DNA of 64,000 nucleotides from JAENVU01 sp963801105 (GTDB lineage: Bacteria > Actinomycetota > Acidimicrobiia > IMCC26256 > JAENVU01). Both the position numbers and the translations under genes were made by a program. Numbering within the stretch: the first letter of the stretch is position 1; every line of letters begins with the position of its first letter. The stretch lies in NCBI GenBank assembly GCA_963801105.1, contig CAWDDH010000003.1, positions 682,001 to 746,000 of the forward strand. The letters are read 5' to 3'. Of the stretch, positions 10,992 through 18,806 are shown piece by piece. Under the pieces are notes generated by a model. The model saw only the letters and a program-made list of their open reading frames with translations, was not told the DNA's origin and ran no database searches.

Positions 10992-11759
10992 TCAGGCGAG
11001 GTTGCGCTCGAAGATGATGCGCAACCCGTGCAGCGTGAGCCACGGCTCGTGGTGTTGGATCGTCTGGGAGAACGGCATGATCGGCTCGGCGAGCCCGCCG
11101 GTGGCGACCACGGTGCACGCGCCGAGCTCGGCTTGGAAGCGGTGGACGATGGCGTCGATCTGCCCGCTGAATCCGTAGATCACCCCCGACTGGATCGATT
11201 CGACGGTCGACTTGCCGATGACGTTGCGCGGTGGGATCAGCTCGACGCGCCGCAGCGCGGCGGCGCGCCCGAACAGCGCGTCCATCGAGATCTCGACCCC
11301 CGGGAAGATCGCGCCGCCGAGGTACTCGCCCTTCGCGCTGATGGCCTCGACGGTGTTGGCGGTGCCGAAGTCGACGACGATCGTCGGCCCGCCGTAGAGC
11401 TCGAACGCGGCGACCGCGTCGGCGATCCGGTCGGGTCCGACCTCCTTGGGGTTGTCGTAGAGGATCGGCATCCCGGTGCGGACACCGGGTTCGAGCACCA
11501 TCGCGTCGAAGCCGAAGTACCGAGCCGTCATCTGGCGCAGGGCCGCGGTCACGCTCGGGACGCCCGAGCACACGGCGACGCCCGTCACCTGGTCGTTGAA
11601 GGAGAACCCGTGGAAACCGAGGAACTGCTGGATCATCAGCGCCAGCTCGTCCGAGGTGCGCGACGCGACGGTCGCGATCCGCCAGTGGTCGGCCAGCTCC
11701 GGGCCGTCGAAGAGACCGATGACGGTCTGGGTGTTGCCGGTGTCGATCGCGAGCAGCAC
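10992..11759 (-). CDS. coaX: Type III pantothenate kinase
   Basis: A 255-residue ASKHA-fold kinase catalysing the first step from pantothenate to coenzyme A. The start is the GTG at 11759, giving MLLAIDTGNTQTVIGLFDG; the phosphate-binding DTGNT is at residues 6-10. GPDR (108-111) and DFGTANTVEA (130-139) are the other family signatures, and VVATGGLAEPIM lies in the C-terminal part. Length is normal for CoaX. It begins five bases after nadC ends, so it is the last of a coupled NAD/CoA group. Type III kinases are the usual ones in actinobacteria besides CoaA, and are not inhibited by CoA. Confidence 0.95.
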   Translation of the reverse strand: MLLAIDTGNTQTVIGLFDGPELADHWRIATVASRTSDELALMIQQFLGFHGFSFNDQVTGVAVCSGVPSVTAALRQMTARYFGFDAMVLEPGVRTGMPILYDNPKEVGPDRIADAVAAFELYGGPTIVVDFGTANTVEAISAKGEYLGGAIFPGVEISMDALFGRAAALRRVELIPPRNVIGKSTVESIQSGVIYGFSGQIDAIVHRFQAELGACTVVATGGLAEPIMPFSQTIQHHEPWLTLHGLRIIFERNLA

Positions 11760-11764
11760 GGCGG

Positions 11765-12616
11765 TCAGGTCCTGGGCTCGATGTCGAGCGCGAGATCGAG
11801 CGCCGGCGCGCTGTGGGTGAGCGCGCCGACGGAGATGTACTCCGCCCCCGTCGCCGCGTAGGCACGGATCGTCTCGAACGACACGCCGCCGGAGACCTCG
11901 AGCGGGACGCGCCCGTCGACCTTCTCGACGAGCGCGGTCACCACGTCGGGCGACATGTTGTCCAGCAGGATCAGGTCGGCGCCCGCCTCGATCGCGGCCC
12001 ACACCTGCTCCGCGGTGTCGCACTCCACCTCGACGGTGCGTCCCGGCCACCGCTCGCGAGACCGGCTGACGGCCGACTCGAGCCCCAGGTACGCGAGGTG
12101 GTTGTCCTTGATGAGCACGGCGTCGCTCAGGCACTCGCGGTGGTTGAAGCCGCCGCCGGCTCGGACGGCGGCCTTCTCCAGCGCGCGCAGGCCGGGCAAC
12201 GTCTTGCGGGTGTCGCGCACCTTGGCCCGCCCGTCGGAGGCGTCCACGTAGGCGCGGGTCAGGGTCGCGACGCCGGACGCGTGCTGGAGCAGGTTCAGCG
12301 CGGTGCGCTCGGCCGCGAGTATCGACCGCAGGTTCCCCGCGATTCCGGCGACGACCCGGCCCGGCTCCAGCCGCGTGCCGTCGTCGTCATGCCAGTCGAG
12401 GTCCACCGTCGGGTCCACCTGTCGGAACACTTCGGACGCCGCGGCCCGGCCGGCCAGCACGCCCCCGCTCCGGGCGACGATCGCGCCGCGGGCGGTCGCG
12501 TCCGCCGGGATCGTCGCGACCGACGTCAGGTCGCCGAGCGTGCCGAAGTCCTCGGCGAGCGCGCGGGTCACGAGCTCGCGGAGCACCACCTCGGGCGGGT
12601 CGAGATCGCCGGTCAT
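11765..12616 (-). CDS. nadC: Nicotinate-nucleotide diphosphorylase (quinolinate phosphoribosyltransferase)
   Basis: A 283-residue enzyme converting quinolinate and PRPP to nicotinate mononucleotide in de novo NAD synthesis. Hallmarks are NLLQHASGVATLT, the substrate-binding DTRKTLPGLR (135 onward), and HRECLSDAVLIKDNH (159-173), all intact. The C-terminal barrel has VEVECDTAEQ and LLDNMSPD. The ATG at 12616 overlaps the nadB stop (ATGA), which decides the start against a much longer upstream frame. It sits between nadB and coaX. No nadA gene is in the window. Confidence 0.97.
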   Translation of the reverse strand: MTGDLDPPEVVLRELVTRALAEDFGTLGDLTSVATIPADATARGAIVARSGGVLAGRAAASEVFRQVDPTVDLDWHDDDGTRLEPGRVVAGIAGNLRSILAAERTALNLLQHASGVATLTRAYVDASDGRAKVRDTRKTLPGLRALEKAAVRAGGGFNHRECLSDAVLIKDNHLAYLGLESAVSRSRERWPGRTVEVECDTAEQVWAAIEAGADLILLDNMSPDVVTALVEKVDGRVPLEVSGGVSFETIRAYAATGAEYISVGALTHSAPALDLALDIEPRT

Positions 12617-14172
12617 GCCGGGACCTCGGCGGGGAGCGGCACGAAGGCCGGCGGCCCGGAGCCAAAGAAGAGCCGCCCGGCGAAGGTCTCGCTCGTCTCG
12701 GGGAAGTCCAGGCGCGTGTGGGTTCCCCGGCTCTCCTCGCGGGTGATCGCGGCCGCGACCAGTGCCCGGGCGACGCTCAGCAGGTTTGCCAGCTCGTGGT
12801 CCGCGACCGTCGTCGCCGGCACGTCGACGGCGACGGCGTTCGCCACCGCCTGGAGGCTCGCGGCGTCGCGCAACACGCCGGCGCCGACGGTCATCGTCTG
12901 CTGGAGCTCGGGGAGGGTGATGGTCCCGGTCAGCGGCACCATCGCCGGCGCGCCCCGGAAGGCCAGGGGGGCGCCGCGCAGCACCCCCGTGGCGTCCGGC
13001 GCGTCCTTCCCCGCGGCGATGGCCTCGACGATGCGCGGGGCGAACACCAGACCGTCGAGCAGCGAGTTGGACGCGAGCCGGTTGGCGCCGTGCACGCCGG
13101 AGCACGCAGCCTCACCACACGACCAGAGCCCGGGCAGGGTGGACGCGCCGTCCAGATCGGTCGCGATCCCTCCCGAGAGGTAGTGCGCTGCCGGCGCCAC
13201 CGGCAGGAACTCCACGCGCGGGTCGATGCCCACCGACTGCGCCGATGACCAGATGGTCGGGAAGCGGTCGGAGAAGTCCGCGATCGTGGTGGCATCGAGC
13301 CAGAGGTGGTCGAGGTGACGCTCGACGAGTCGCCGGGCGATCGCACGGGCCACGACATCGCGGGGCGCGAGGTCCGCCAGCGGGTGCTCGTCGACCATGA
13401 AGCGGACACCGTGCTCGTCGCGCAGCACTGCGCCGTCGCCGCGCAGGGCTTCGGAGAGGAGCGGACGCGGCATGCTGGCGTGATCCATCGCCGTCGGGTG
13501 GAACTGCATGAACTCGACGTCCGCGACCGCGACGCCGGCGCGGAGTGCCATCGCGATCCCGTCACCGGTGGAGACCTCCGGGTTCGTGGTGACGGCGTAC
13601 AGCTGCCCGGCACCTCCGGTGGCGAGCACGGTGTGCCGGGCCCGCAGCTCCAGGGGCCGGCCGGACGGGTCGAGCGCCCGGACCCCGACGCAGCGACCGT
13701 GCTCGACGATCAGGTCGACGGAGAAACAGCGCTCGCGCACGTCGATGGTCGGGAGGGAATGCGCGGCATCGGCGAGCGCCCGCTCGATCTCGGCACCGGT
13801 CGCGTCGCCACCGGCGTGGACCACGCGCGGGAGCGAGTGGCCGCCTTCGATGGCGAGCTCGAGCACGCCGTCGCGCGCATCGAACCGGGCACCGAGCTGC
13901 ATGAGCTCGCGCACTCGGCGCGGCCCCTCGGTGACGAGCACGTGCACCGCGTCGACATCGCACAGCCCGGCGCCCGCGGTGAGCGTGTCGGTCTGGTGGA
14001 GCGCGGCGGAGTCCGGGGCTTCGAGCGCGGCCGCGACGCCGCCCTGCGCGTAGCGGGTCGCGGACGTCGCCAGCAGGCCTTTGGTGACGACCCCGACCTG
14101 CCAGCCGCGCTGCGCGCCGTGAATGGCCGCCGACAGCCCTGCGATCCCGCTCCCCAGCACCAGGAGGTCCAT
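12613..14172 (-). CDS. nadB: L-aspartate oxidase
   Basis: A 519-residue FAD protein that oxidises L-aspartate to iminoaspartate, feeding NadA in quinolinate synthesis. The FAD-binding N-terminus is MDLLVLGSGIAGLSAAIHGA. YAQGGVAAAL and HAGGDATGAEI belong to the substrate-binding area, and VEFMQFHPTAM, PRPLLSEALRGDGA and the FAD-proximal SCGEAACSGVHGANRLASNS are typical of the succinate dehydrogenase/NadB family. The C-terminal helical domain is present and the length is normal. It begins nine bases after panC ends and overlaps nadC by four bases. Confidence 0.96.
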   Translation of the reverse strand: MDLLVLGSGIAGLSAAIHGAQRGWQVGVVTKGLLATSATRYAQGGVAAALEAPDSAALHQTDTLTAGAGLCDVDAVHVLVTEGPRRVRELMQLGARFDARDGVLELAIEGGHSLPRVVHAGGDATGAEIERALADAAHSLPTIDVRERCFSVDLIVEHGRCVGVRALDPSGRPLELRARHTVLATGGAGQLYAVTTNPEVSTGDGIAMALRAGVAVADVEFMQFHPTAMDHASMPRPLLSEALRGDGAVLRDEHGVRFMVDEHPLADLAPRDVVARAIARRLVERHLDHLWLDATTIADFSDRFPTIWSSAQSVGIDPRVEFLPVAPAAHYLSGGIATDLDGASTLPGLWSCGEAACSGVHGANRLASNSLLDGLVFAPRIVEAIAAGKDAPDATGVLRGAPLAFRGAPAMVPLTGTITLPELQQTMTVGAGVLRDAASLQAVANAVAVDVPATTVADHELANLLSVARALVAAAITREESRGTHTRLDFPETSETFAGRLFFGSGPPAFVPLPAEVPA

Positions 14173-14181
14173 GCGCGGAGC

Positions 14182-15099
14182 CTACGGGGTGCCCGCGGCG
14201 AGGGGACCGTCCGCCACCCGCACCCCGAGGTCGGCGACGACGTCTGCGCCCGTGACCGCGACGACGACGTTGTCGATGAGCCGGGCCCGTCCGGCCCGGG
14301 CGGCGAGCGCGATCACGAGCTCACCCGCCAGCTCGGAGACCTCGGTCAGCTCGTTCGTGTCCCGGATCTCGACGTATTCGAGCGTGAGCTGGGGCATCGG
14401 GGTGATCCGGTCGCGGATCAGCGTCGTGAGCGTGGCGGCCCGACGCTCCCCGGCCCGGATCGCGTCGACCGCGGCGACGAGCGCCCGGTGGAGCGCGGGC
14501 GCGACGGCGCGCTCGTCCGCCGTGAGATAGGCGTTGCGGCTGGAGAGCGCGAGCCCGTCCGGCTCCCGCACGAGGGGACACCCCACGACCGTCACCGGCA
14601 GGTCGAGGTCCGCCGCCATCCGCCGGACGACCGCCACCTGCTGGAAGTCCTTGCGACCGAAGTACGCGCGGCACGGTCCGACGATCGAGAACAGCTTGGC
14701 GACGACGGTCGTCACGCCGTCGAAGTGTCCGGGCCGGGCCGCCCCGCACATCCCGTCCGTGAGCCCGGCCACGTGCACGGTCGTCCGGGACCCGCCGGCC
14801 GGGTACATCTCCGCCACCGACGGCGAGAACATCAGGTCGACGCCCGCGGCCTGCGCGGCCGCAGCGTCGCCGGCCGGGTCCCGCGGGTAGGTCGTGAGGT
14901 CCTCACCCGGTCCGAACTGGGTCGGGTTCACGAAGTTCGAGACCACGACGAGGTCGGCCTCGGCGCGCGCGGCGGTCATGAGCGACACGTGCCCGGCGTG
15001 GAAGTACCCCATCGTCGGCACGAGTCCGACCGTCGCACCGGCCGCACGAGCCTCGTCGCACCAGTTCCGGACCTCGCCGATGTGCTCGACCTCCTTCAT
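14182..15099 (-). CDS. panC: Pantothenate synthetase (pantoate-beta-alanine ligase)
   Basis: A 305-residue enzyme that joins pantoate to beta-alanine with ATP. The nucleotide-binding TMGYFHAGH is at 29-37, followed by NFVNPTQFGPGEDLTTYPRD, the AYFGRKDFQQVAVVRRM region and LALSSRNAYLT, all diagnostic. The ATG at 15099 overlaps the stop of the DUF2520 gene (ATGA), so I reject the longer open frame reaching 15810. The gene makes the substrate of CoaX, which lies three genes downstream. panB, panD and panE are not recognised in this window. Confidence 0.97.
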   Translation of the reverse strand: MKEVEHIGEVRNWCDEARAAGATVGLVPTMGYFHAGHVSLMTAARAEADLVVVSNFVNPTQFGPGEDLTTYPRDPAGDAAAAQAAGVDLMFSPSVAEMYPAGGSRTTVHVAGLTDGMCGAARPGHFDGVTTVVAKLFSIVGPCRAYFGRKDFQQVAVVRRMAADLDLPVTVVGCPLVREPDGLALSSRNAYLTADERAVAPALHRALVAAVDAIRAGERRAATLTTLIRDRITPMPQLTLEYVEIRDTNELTEVSELAGELVIALAARAGRARLIDNVVVAVTGADVVADLGVRVADGPLAAGTP

Positions 15100-15896
15100 C
15101 CGAGCACGCCCTCGAGGTCCTCGGGCCGACCGGCGACGCGAGCGGCACGGCGCGCCATGGCGACATAGGCGTCGCGCTCGGCCGCGGGAATCGCGTCCAG
15201 ATGACGCCGGACGGTGGCGGCGTCGCCGCGCGCGACCGGGCCGGTGAGCGCGGCCACGGGGCCGACCGCGGCGACGTTCTCGACGGTGGCACGCACCAGC
15301 GGCAGGAATGCCGCCAGTGGGACGGTCGTGCACGCGTCGGCCTGCGCGAGTAGCGCGACGAGGTGGTTGCTCGCGATGCACGCGGCCGCGTGGTAACCCG
15401 CCCGCTCGGCGTCGTCCACGACGAACGGCTCGAGCCCGAGGTCGCGGGCGAGTGCCGCGACCTCCGGGGCGCCGGCGACCGCCGCCGGACTCCCGCGCAG
15501 CCGGGACCGACCGAGACCGGCCGACGGGATCGTCTGCAAGGGGTGCAGGGCGCCGGTACGGCAGGCGAGACCGGACAGCACCTCGGTACCGAGCGATCCG
15601 GCCAGGTGGATCACCAGCTGATCCGGATGCATCGAGCCGGCGATCTCGTCGGCGACCGAGCCGATCGCGGCGTCCGGCGTCGCGATCACCACGAGCGCCG
15701 CGCCGTGGACGACGTCGGCCGCCGACCCGGCGGTGGTACCGAAGCCCTCGGCGACGGTGCGCGCCGACGCCGCATCCTCGGTGCGCCCGGCGACGCCCAC
15801 CACCGTCCACCCGGCGTCGCGCAGCGCGTCGACGACCGTCGTGCCGGCGCGTCCCGGTCCGACGAGGGCCACGGTTCGCGGGTCGGGTTCGTGCAC
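15096..15896 (-). CDS. Rossmann-like/DUF2520 domain protein, next to panC
   Basis: A 266-residue protein. The N-terminal half is an NADP-type Rossmann domain (VALVGPGRAGTTVVDALRDA, then VIATPDAAIGSVADEI), and the C-terminal half is the all-helical DUF2520 domain (GALHPLQTIPSAG, AERAGYHAAACIASNHLVAL). The architecture resembles 6-phosphogluconate-dehydrogenase-type reductases such as ketopantoate reductase. It overlaps panC by four bases and follows folK by 52. Its placement makes a role in pantothenate supply, perhaps as a ketopantoate reductase, a reasonable guess, but no specific residue proves it. The family is otherwise uncharacterised to my knowledge. Confidence 0.85.
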   Translation of the reverse strand: MHEPDPRTVALVGPGRAGTTVVDALRDAGWTVVGVAGRTEDAASARTVAEGFGTTAGSAADVVHGAALVVIATPDAAIGSVADEIAGSMHPDQLVIHLAGSLGTEVLSGLACRTGALHPLQTIPSAGLGRSRLRGSPAAVAGAPEVAALARDLGLEPFVVDDAERAGYHAAACIASNHLVALLAQADACTTVPLAAFLPLVRATVENVAAVGPVAALTGPVARGDAATVRRHLDAIPAAERDAYVAMARRAARVAGRPEDLEGVLG

Positions 15897-15948
15897 AGGG
15901 GCTCCTCGGGGACCGCGGTCCCGGGTTCCGGCCTCTCGGTCCGGACCG

Positions 15949-16419
15949 TCAGAGAGAGCGCAAGGCTACCGGCGCCCGCCGGACCCCGGTCCAGCCGCCG
16001 CTCGGGCGCTCGACGGTGTCGGGATCCAGGTCGTGCAGCGGGGCCAGGACGAACGCCCGGTCCCCCATGCGGGGGTGCGGGATCGTCAGGTCGGGGTCGT
16101 CGAGCACCAGGTCGTCGTAGGTCAGGACATCGACGTCGAGCGTGCGCGGGCCCCATCGCACCTCGCGCCGGCGCATCGCGGCCGCCTCGGCCGCGTGGCC
16201 GGCGGCGAGCAGCGCGTGAGGATCGAGGTCGGTGTCCACCGCCACGACCGCGTTCAGGTAGTCGTCCTGGGGCGGGCCGCCCACGGGGTCGGTCTCGTAG
16301 ACCGGCGAGACCGCCACGACCTCCACGCCCGCGGTGGCGGCGAGGAAGTCCACCGCACTCTGGAGGTGGGCGAGCCGGTCGCCGAGGTTGGACCCGATCC
16401 CGAGGTACGCGCGGATCAC
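15949..16419 (-). CDS. folK: 2-amino-4-hydroxy-6-hydroxymethyldihydropteridine diphosphokinase
   Basis: A 156-residue pterin pyrophosphokinase of folate synthesis. GIGSNLGDR is at the N-terminus (7-15), VSPVYETDPVGGPPQDDYLN covers the pterin-binding loop, and RWGPRTLDVDVL (88-99) is the family signature with the two catalytic aspartates. HPRMGDRAFVLAPLHDL closes the fold. Start and length are normal. Its GTG start overlaps the folB stop (GTGA). Confidence 0.96.
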   Translation of the reverse strand: MIRAYLGIGSNLGDRLAHLQSAVDFLAATAGVEVVAVSPVYETDPVGGPPQDDYLNAVVAVDTDLDPHALLAAGHAAEAAAMRRREVRWGPRTLDVDVLTYDDLVLDDPDLTIPHPRMGDRAFVLAPLHDLDPDTVERPSGGWTGVRRAPVALRSL

Positions 16420-16766
16420 GCCGTGATGCGCACGCCGACGTGGTCGACGGCGGCGGCCACGGGGGGCCGGAGCTTGCGCACGGTCACGGTCGCGGCGGTG
16501 ACGCGCGCATCGGCCCGGCAGATCTCCCCGATCCGGGCCGCGAGCCGTTCGAGCAACTGGTAGTGCTCCTGCTCGACCACCCGAACGGCGGACTCGATCA
16601 CCGCGCCATAGTCGATCGTGTCGGCGAGGGCGTCGGACGCGCCGGCCGGGCCGAGATCCACCTCGAGCTCGAGGTCCACGGCGAAGGGCTGGGCGCGAGT
16701 CTGCTCCTCGGGCAGGACGCCGTGCACGCCGAGGACCTGGAGGCCCGTGACGAGGATCGTGCCCAC
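16416..16766 (-). CDS. folB: Dihydroneopterin aldolase
   Basis: A 116-residue enzyme cleaving dihydroneopterin to the hydroxymethyl pterin used by FolK. It shows the strand ILVTGLQVLGVHGVLPEEQ with the family's GxxGVLPEE segment, AQPFAVDLELEVDLGPAGAS, the DTIDYGAVIE segment and a late region (VTVRKLRPPV) that matches the conserved KP-type block. The GTG start directly abuts the preceding stop codon. It lies in the folP, phosphatase-like, folB, folK run. Confidence 0.95.
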   Translation of the reverse strand: MGTILVTGLQVLGVHGVLPEEQTRAQPFAVDLELEVDLGPAGASDALADTIDYGAVIESAVRVVEQEHYQLLERLAARIGEICRADARVTAATVTVRKLRPPVAAAVDHVGVRITA

Positions 16767-17303
16767 TCAGCCCCGCGTCGCGCCCGGGCGGATGATGCCG
16801 TCGTCGACGGTCACCGCGACGATCTGGCGCCCGACCGCCCCGATCTCACGGTTGGTCAACCGCTCGATCAGCAGCGTCGCGTGCGGACCCTCGTCGACGA
16901 GGCCGGAGTAGAGGAGGTATCCGGCGAGCACGCCGATGAGCCGGTCGCCGAACTCCTCGTGGTGGAGCAGCACTCGCTCCTCCGGGACGTCGAGCCGACG
17001 CGCGACGGACTCGTAGATCGCGGGGAGGCGGTCGGCGAGCTCGTCGTGACGCCCGAGCGGCACGTGCTCGCACGCGATGCCGGCCTCGGCGTAGGCGTGG
17101 AGGTTGTGCGGCGAGTCGAGCAGCGAGATCACCCGCGTGAAGCCCTGCTGGGCCAGCCAGATCAACTCCTCCTGCCGGCGGATCTTGCGGTGGTTCCGGG
17201 CGAAGCCACCGGGACGCTCGGACGCAGCCAGCCGGTCCTTGATGATCCAGCAGAACATCCGCGGCTCGAGCCCCTGGGCCCAGCGCCCGCGCAACGTCGT
17301 CAT
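16767..17303 (-). CDS. Protein-tyrosine-phosphatase-like protein with His in place of the catalytic Cys
   Basis: A 178-residue protein wedged between folP and folB, overlapping folP by four bases and abutting folB. The order GFTRVISLLDSPHNLHAYAE, AGIACEHVPLGRHDEL and then VLLHHEEFGDRLIGVLAGYL mirrors the dual-specificity phosphatase fold (substrate loop, general-acid loop, P-loop). The P-loop, normally HCX5R, reads HHEEFGDR at 114-121: the spacing and Arg121 are kept but the nucleophilic Cys is His115. It is therefore unlikely to be a normal cysteine phosphatase and could be a binding protein or a metal-using hydrolase. The N-terminus contains MFCWIIKDRLAASERPGG. The family identification rests on this pattern alone. 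Confidence 0.7.
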   Translation of the reverse strand: MTTLRGRWAQGLEPRMFCWIIKDRLAASERPGGFARNHRKIRRQEELIWLAQQGFTRVISLLDSPHNLHAYAEAGIACEHVPLGRHDELADRLPAIYESVARRLDVPEERVLLHHEEFGDRLIGVLAGYLLYSGLVDEGPHATLLIERLTNREIGAVGRQIVAVTVDDGIIRPGATRG

Positions 17304-18151
17304 CGCGACTCCACCACCTCTCGGCGCGCGACCGAGGCCCGCGCCAGTGCTCCGAGTACAGCTGCCCCCTGGACGGCCGCGCGCACCTCGTGCACGCGCA
17401 CCATCGTGGCACCCCGCTCGAGCGACCACACCACCGTGGCGAGCGTCGCGTCGTCACGCGCCGTCGGGTCGTCCTCGTCGACGATGCGGCCGAGGAAGGT
17501 CTTGCGCGACGTGCCCACGAGGACCGGGACGCCGACGCCCGCGATGATCTCGGGGAGATGGGCGAGCAGCGCGAGGTTGTGCTCGAGCGTCTTGCCGAAC
17601 CCGATCCCCGGATCGGCCATCAGCGCGTCGTCCTCGACGCCCGCGTCGCGCGCGGCCTCGAGTCGCGCGGCGAGGAACTCGGTCACATCGCGGGTGACGT
17701 CGCCGTAGGTCGGGTCCTCCTGCATGGTCCGGGGCTCGCCGCGGCGGTGCATCGCGACGTATCCGCACCGTGCGTCGGCCACGACGCCCAGCATCTCGGG
17801 GTCGGCCAGGCCGGCGGAGACGTCGTTCACGATCGACGCGCCCGCGCGCAGCGCCACATCGGCGACCTCCGCCTTGGTCGTGTCCACGCTGATCGGCACG
17901 TCGACGGCCTCGGCGAGCGCCGCGATCACGGGCAGCACCCGCTCGCGCTCGCGCGCCGCGTCCACCGGCGCCGCGCCCGGACGGGTCGACTCGCCACCGA
18001 TATCGAGCACCGCCGCCCCGGCCGCGGCCAGCGCGATCCCGTGGGCGACGGCGTCCGCGGGCGCGTGGAACCGGCCACCGTCAGAGAACGAGTCAGGGGT
18101 GACGTTGACCACACCCATGACCGGCCCCGAGATCGTCGCCCACCGGAACAT
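17300..18151 (-). CDS. folP: Dihydropteroate synthase
   Basis: A 283-residue TIM-barrel enzyme joining the pterin diphosphate to p-aminobenzoate. MGVVNVTPDSFSDGGRF is the first signature, followed by DIGGESTRPGA, ISVDTTKAEVA and INDVSAG. The C-terminal SRKTFLG and GATMVRVHEV blocks are intact. I prefer the ATG at 18151 to an in-frame TTG at 18160 because a TAnnnT promoter box ends eight bases upstream. The last four bases overlap the phosphatase-like gene. Confidence 0.96.
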   Translation of the reverse strand: MFRWATISGPVMGVVNVTPDSFSDGGRFHAPADAVAHGIALAAAGAAVLDIGGESTRPGAAPVDAARERERVLPVIAALAEAVDVPISVDTTKAEVADVALRAGASIVNDVSAGLADPEMLGVVADARCGYVAMHRRGEPRTMQEDPTYGDVTRDVTEFLAARLEAARDAGVEDDALMADPGIGFGKTLEHNLALLAHLPEIIAGVGVPVLVGTSRKTFLGRIVDEDDPTARDDATLATVVWSLERGATMVRVHEVRAAVQGAAVLGALARASVARREVVESR

Positions 18152-18159
18152 CGGGGCCA

Positions 18160-18165
18160 AGCGTA
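18160..18165 (-). promoter_or_regulatory. Possible leaderless promoter -10 box for folP
   Basis: On the minus strand TACGCT lies eight bases before the folP ATG, matching the TAnnnT boxes seen before other genes here. It sits in the 55-base gap after folE, so folP and the genes after it may be transcribed on their own as well as from an upstream promoter. Confidence 0.35.
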
Positions 18166-18206
18166 CAGGCCGCCCTCCCCGTGGTTCCGAGGGGGCTGGG
18201 CCCGGA

Positions 18207-18806
18207 TCAGCGGCGCGAGCCGGGCGTGCCGATGAGGGCGATGGCCTCGGCGCGGGTGGACGGATTGTCCTTGAACAGCCCCCGCACCGCCGAGGTCACG
18301 GTGAGGGTCCCGGGCTTGCGGATCCCGCGCATGGACATGCACAGGTGCTCGCATTCGATCACCACGAACACACCTTTGGGCGTGAGGGTGTTCATCATCG
18401 CGTCGGCCACCTGGGACGTCAGGCGCTCCTGCACCTGGGGCCGCCGGGCGAAGCCGTCGACGAGGCGGGCCAGCTTGGACAGGCCGGTGACCCGTCCGTC
18501 ATCGCCGGGGATGTACGCGACGTGCGCCACCCCATGGAAGGGGACGAGGTGGTGCTCACAGGCCGAGTAGAGGGAGATGTCCCGGACCATGACCATCTCG
18601 TCGTGCTCGGCTTCGAAGGTGGTCGTGAGGTGCCGGGCGGGATCGTCGTGGAGTCCCTCGAAGATCTCCGCGTACAACCGGGCCACCCGGTCGGGTGTCG
18701 CCTTCAGACCGTCCCGATCGGGGTCCTCACCGACCGCGACGAGGATCTCGCGCACCGCGCGCGCGATGCGGTCGAGATCGATGGGCTCGCCGGAACCTTC
18801 ACTCAC
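18207..18806 (-). CDS. folE: GTP cyclohydrolase I
   Basis: A 199-residue enzyme opening the folate pathway by converting GTP to dihydroneopterin triphosphate. The zinc ligands are visible: Cys83 and His86 in SACEHHLVPF and Cys156 in ECEHLCMSMRG. GLSKLARLVDGFARRPQVQE is also diagnostic. Length is normal for the short bacterial FolE. The start overlaps the ftsH stop (ATGA), so FtsH and FolE are translationally coupled. Confidence 0.97.
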   Translation of the reverse strand: MSEGSGEPIDLDRIARAVREILVAVGEDPDRDGLKATPDRVARLYAEIFEGLHDDPARHLTTTFEAEHDEMVMVRDISLYSACEHHLVPFHGVAHVAYIPGDDGRVTGLSKLARLVDGFARRPQVQERLTSQVADAMMNTLTPKGVFVVIECEHLCMSMRGIRKPGTLTVTSAVRGLFKDNPSTRAEAIALIGTPGSRR

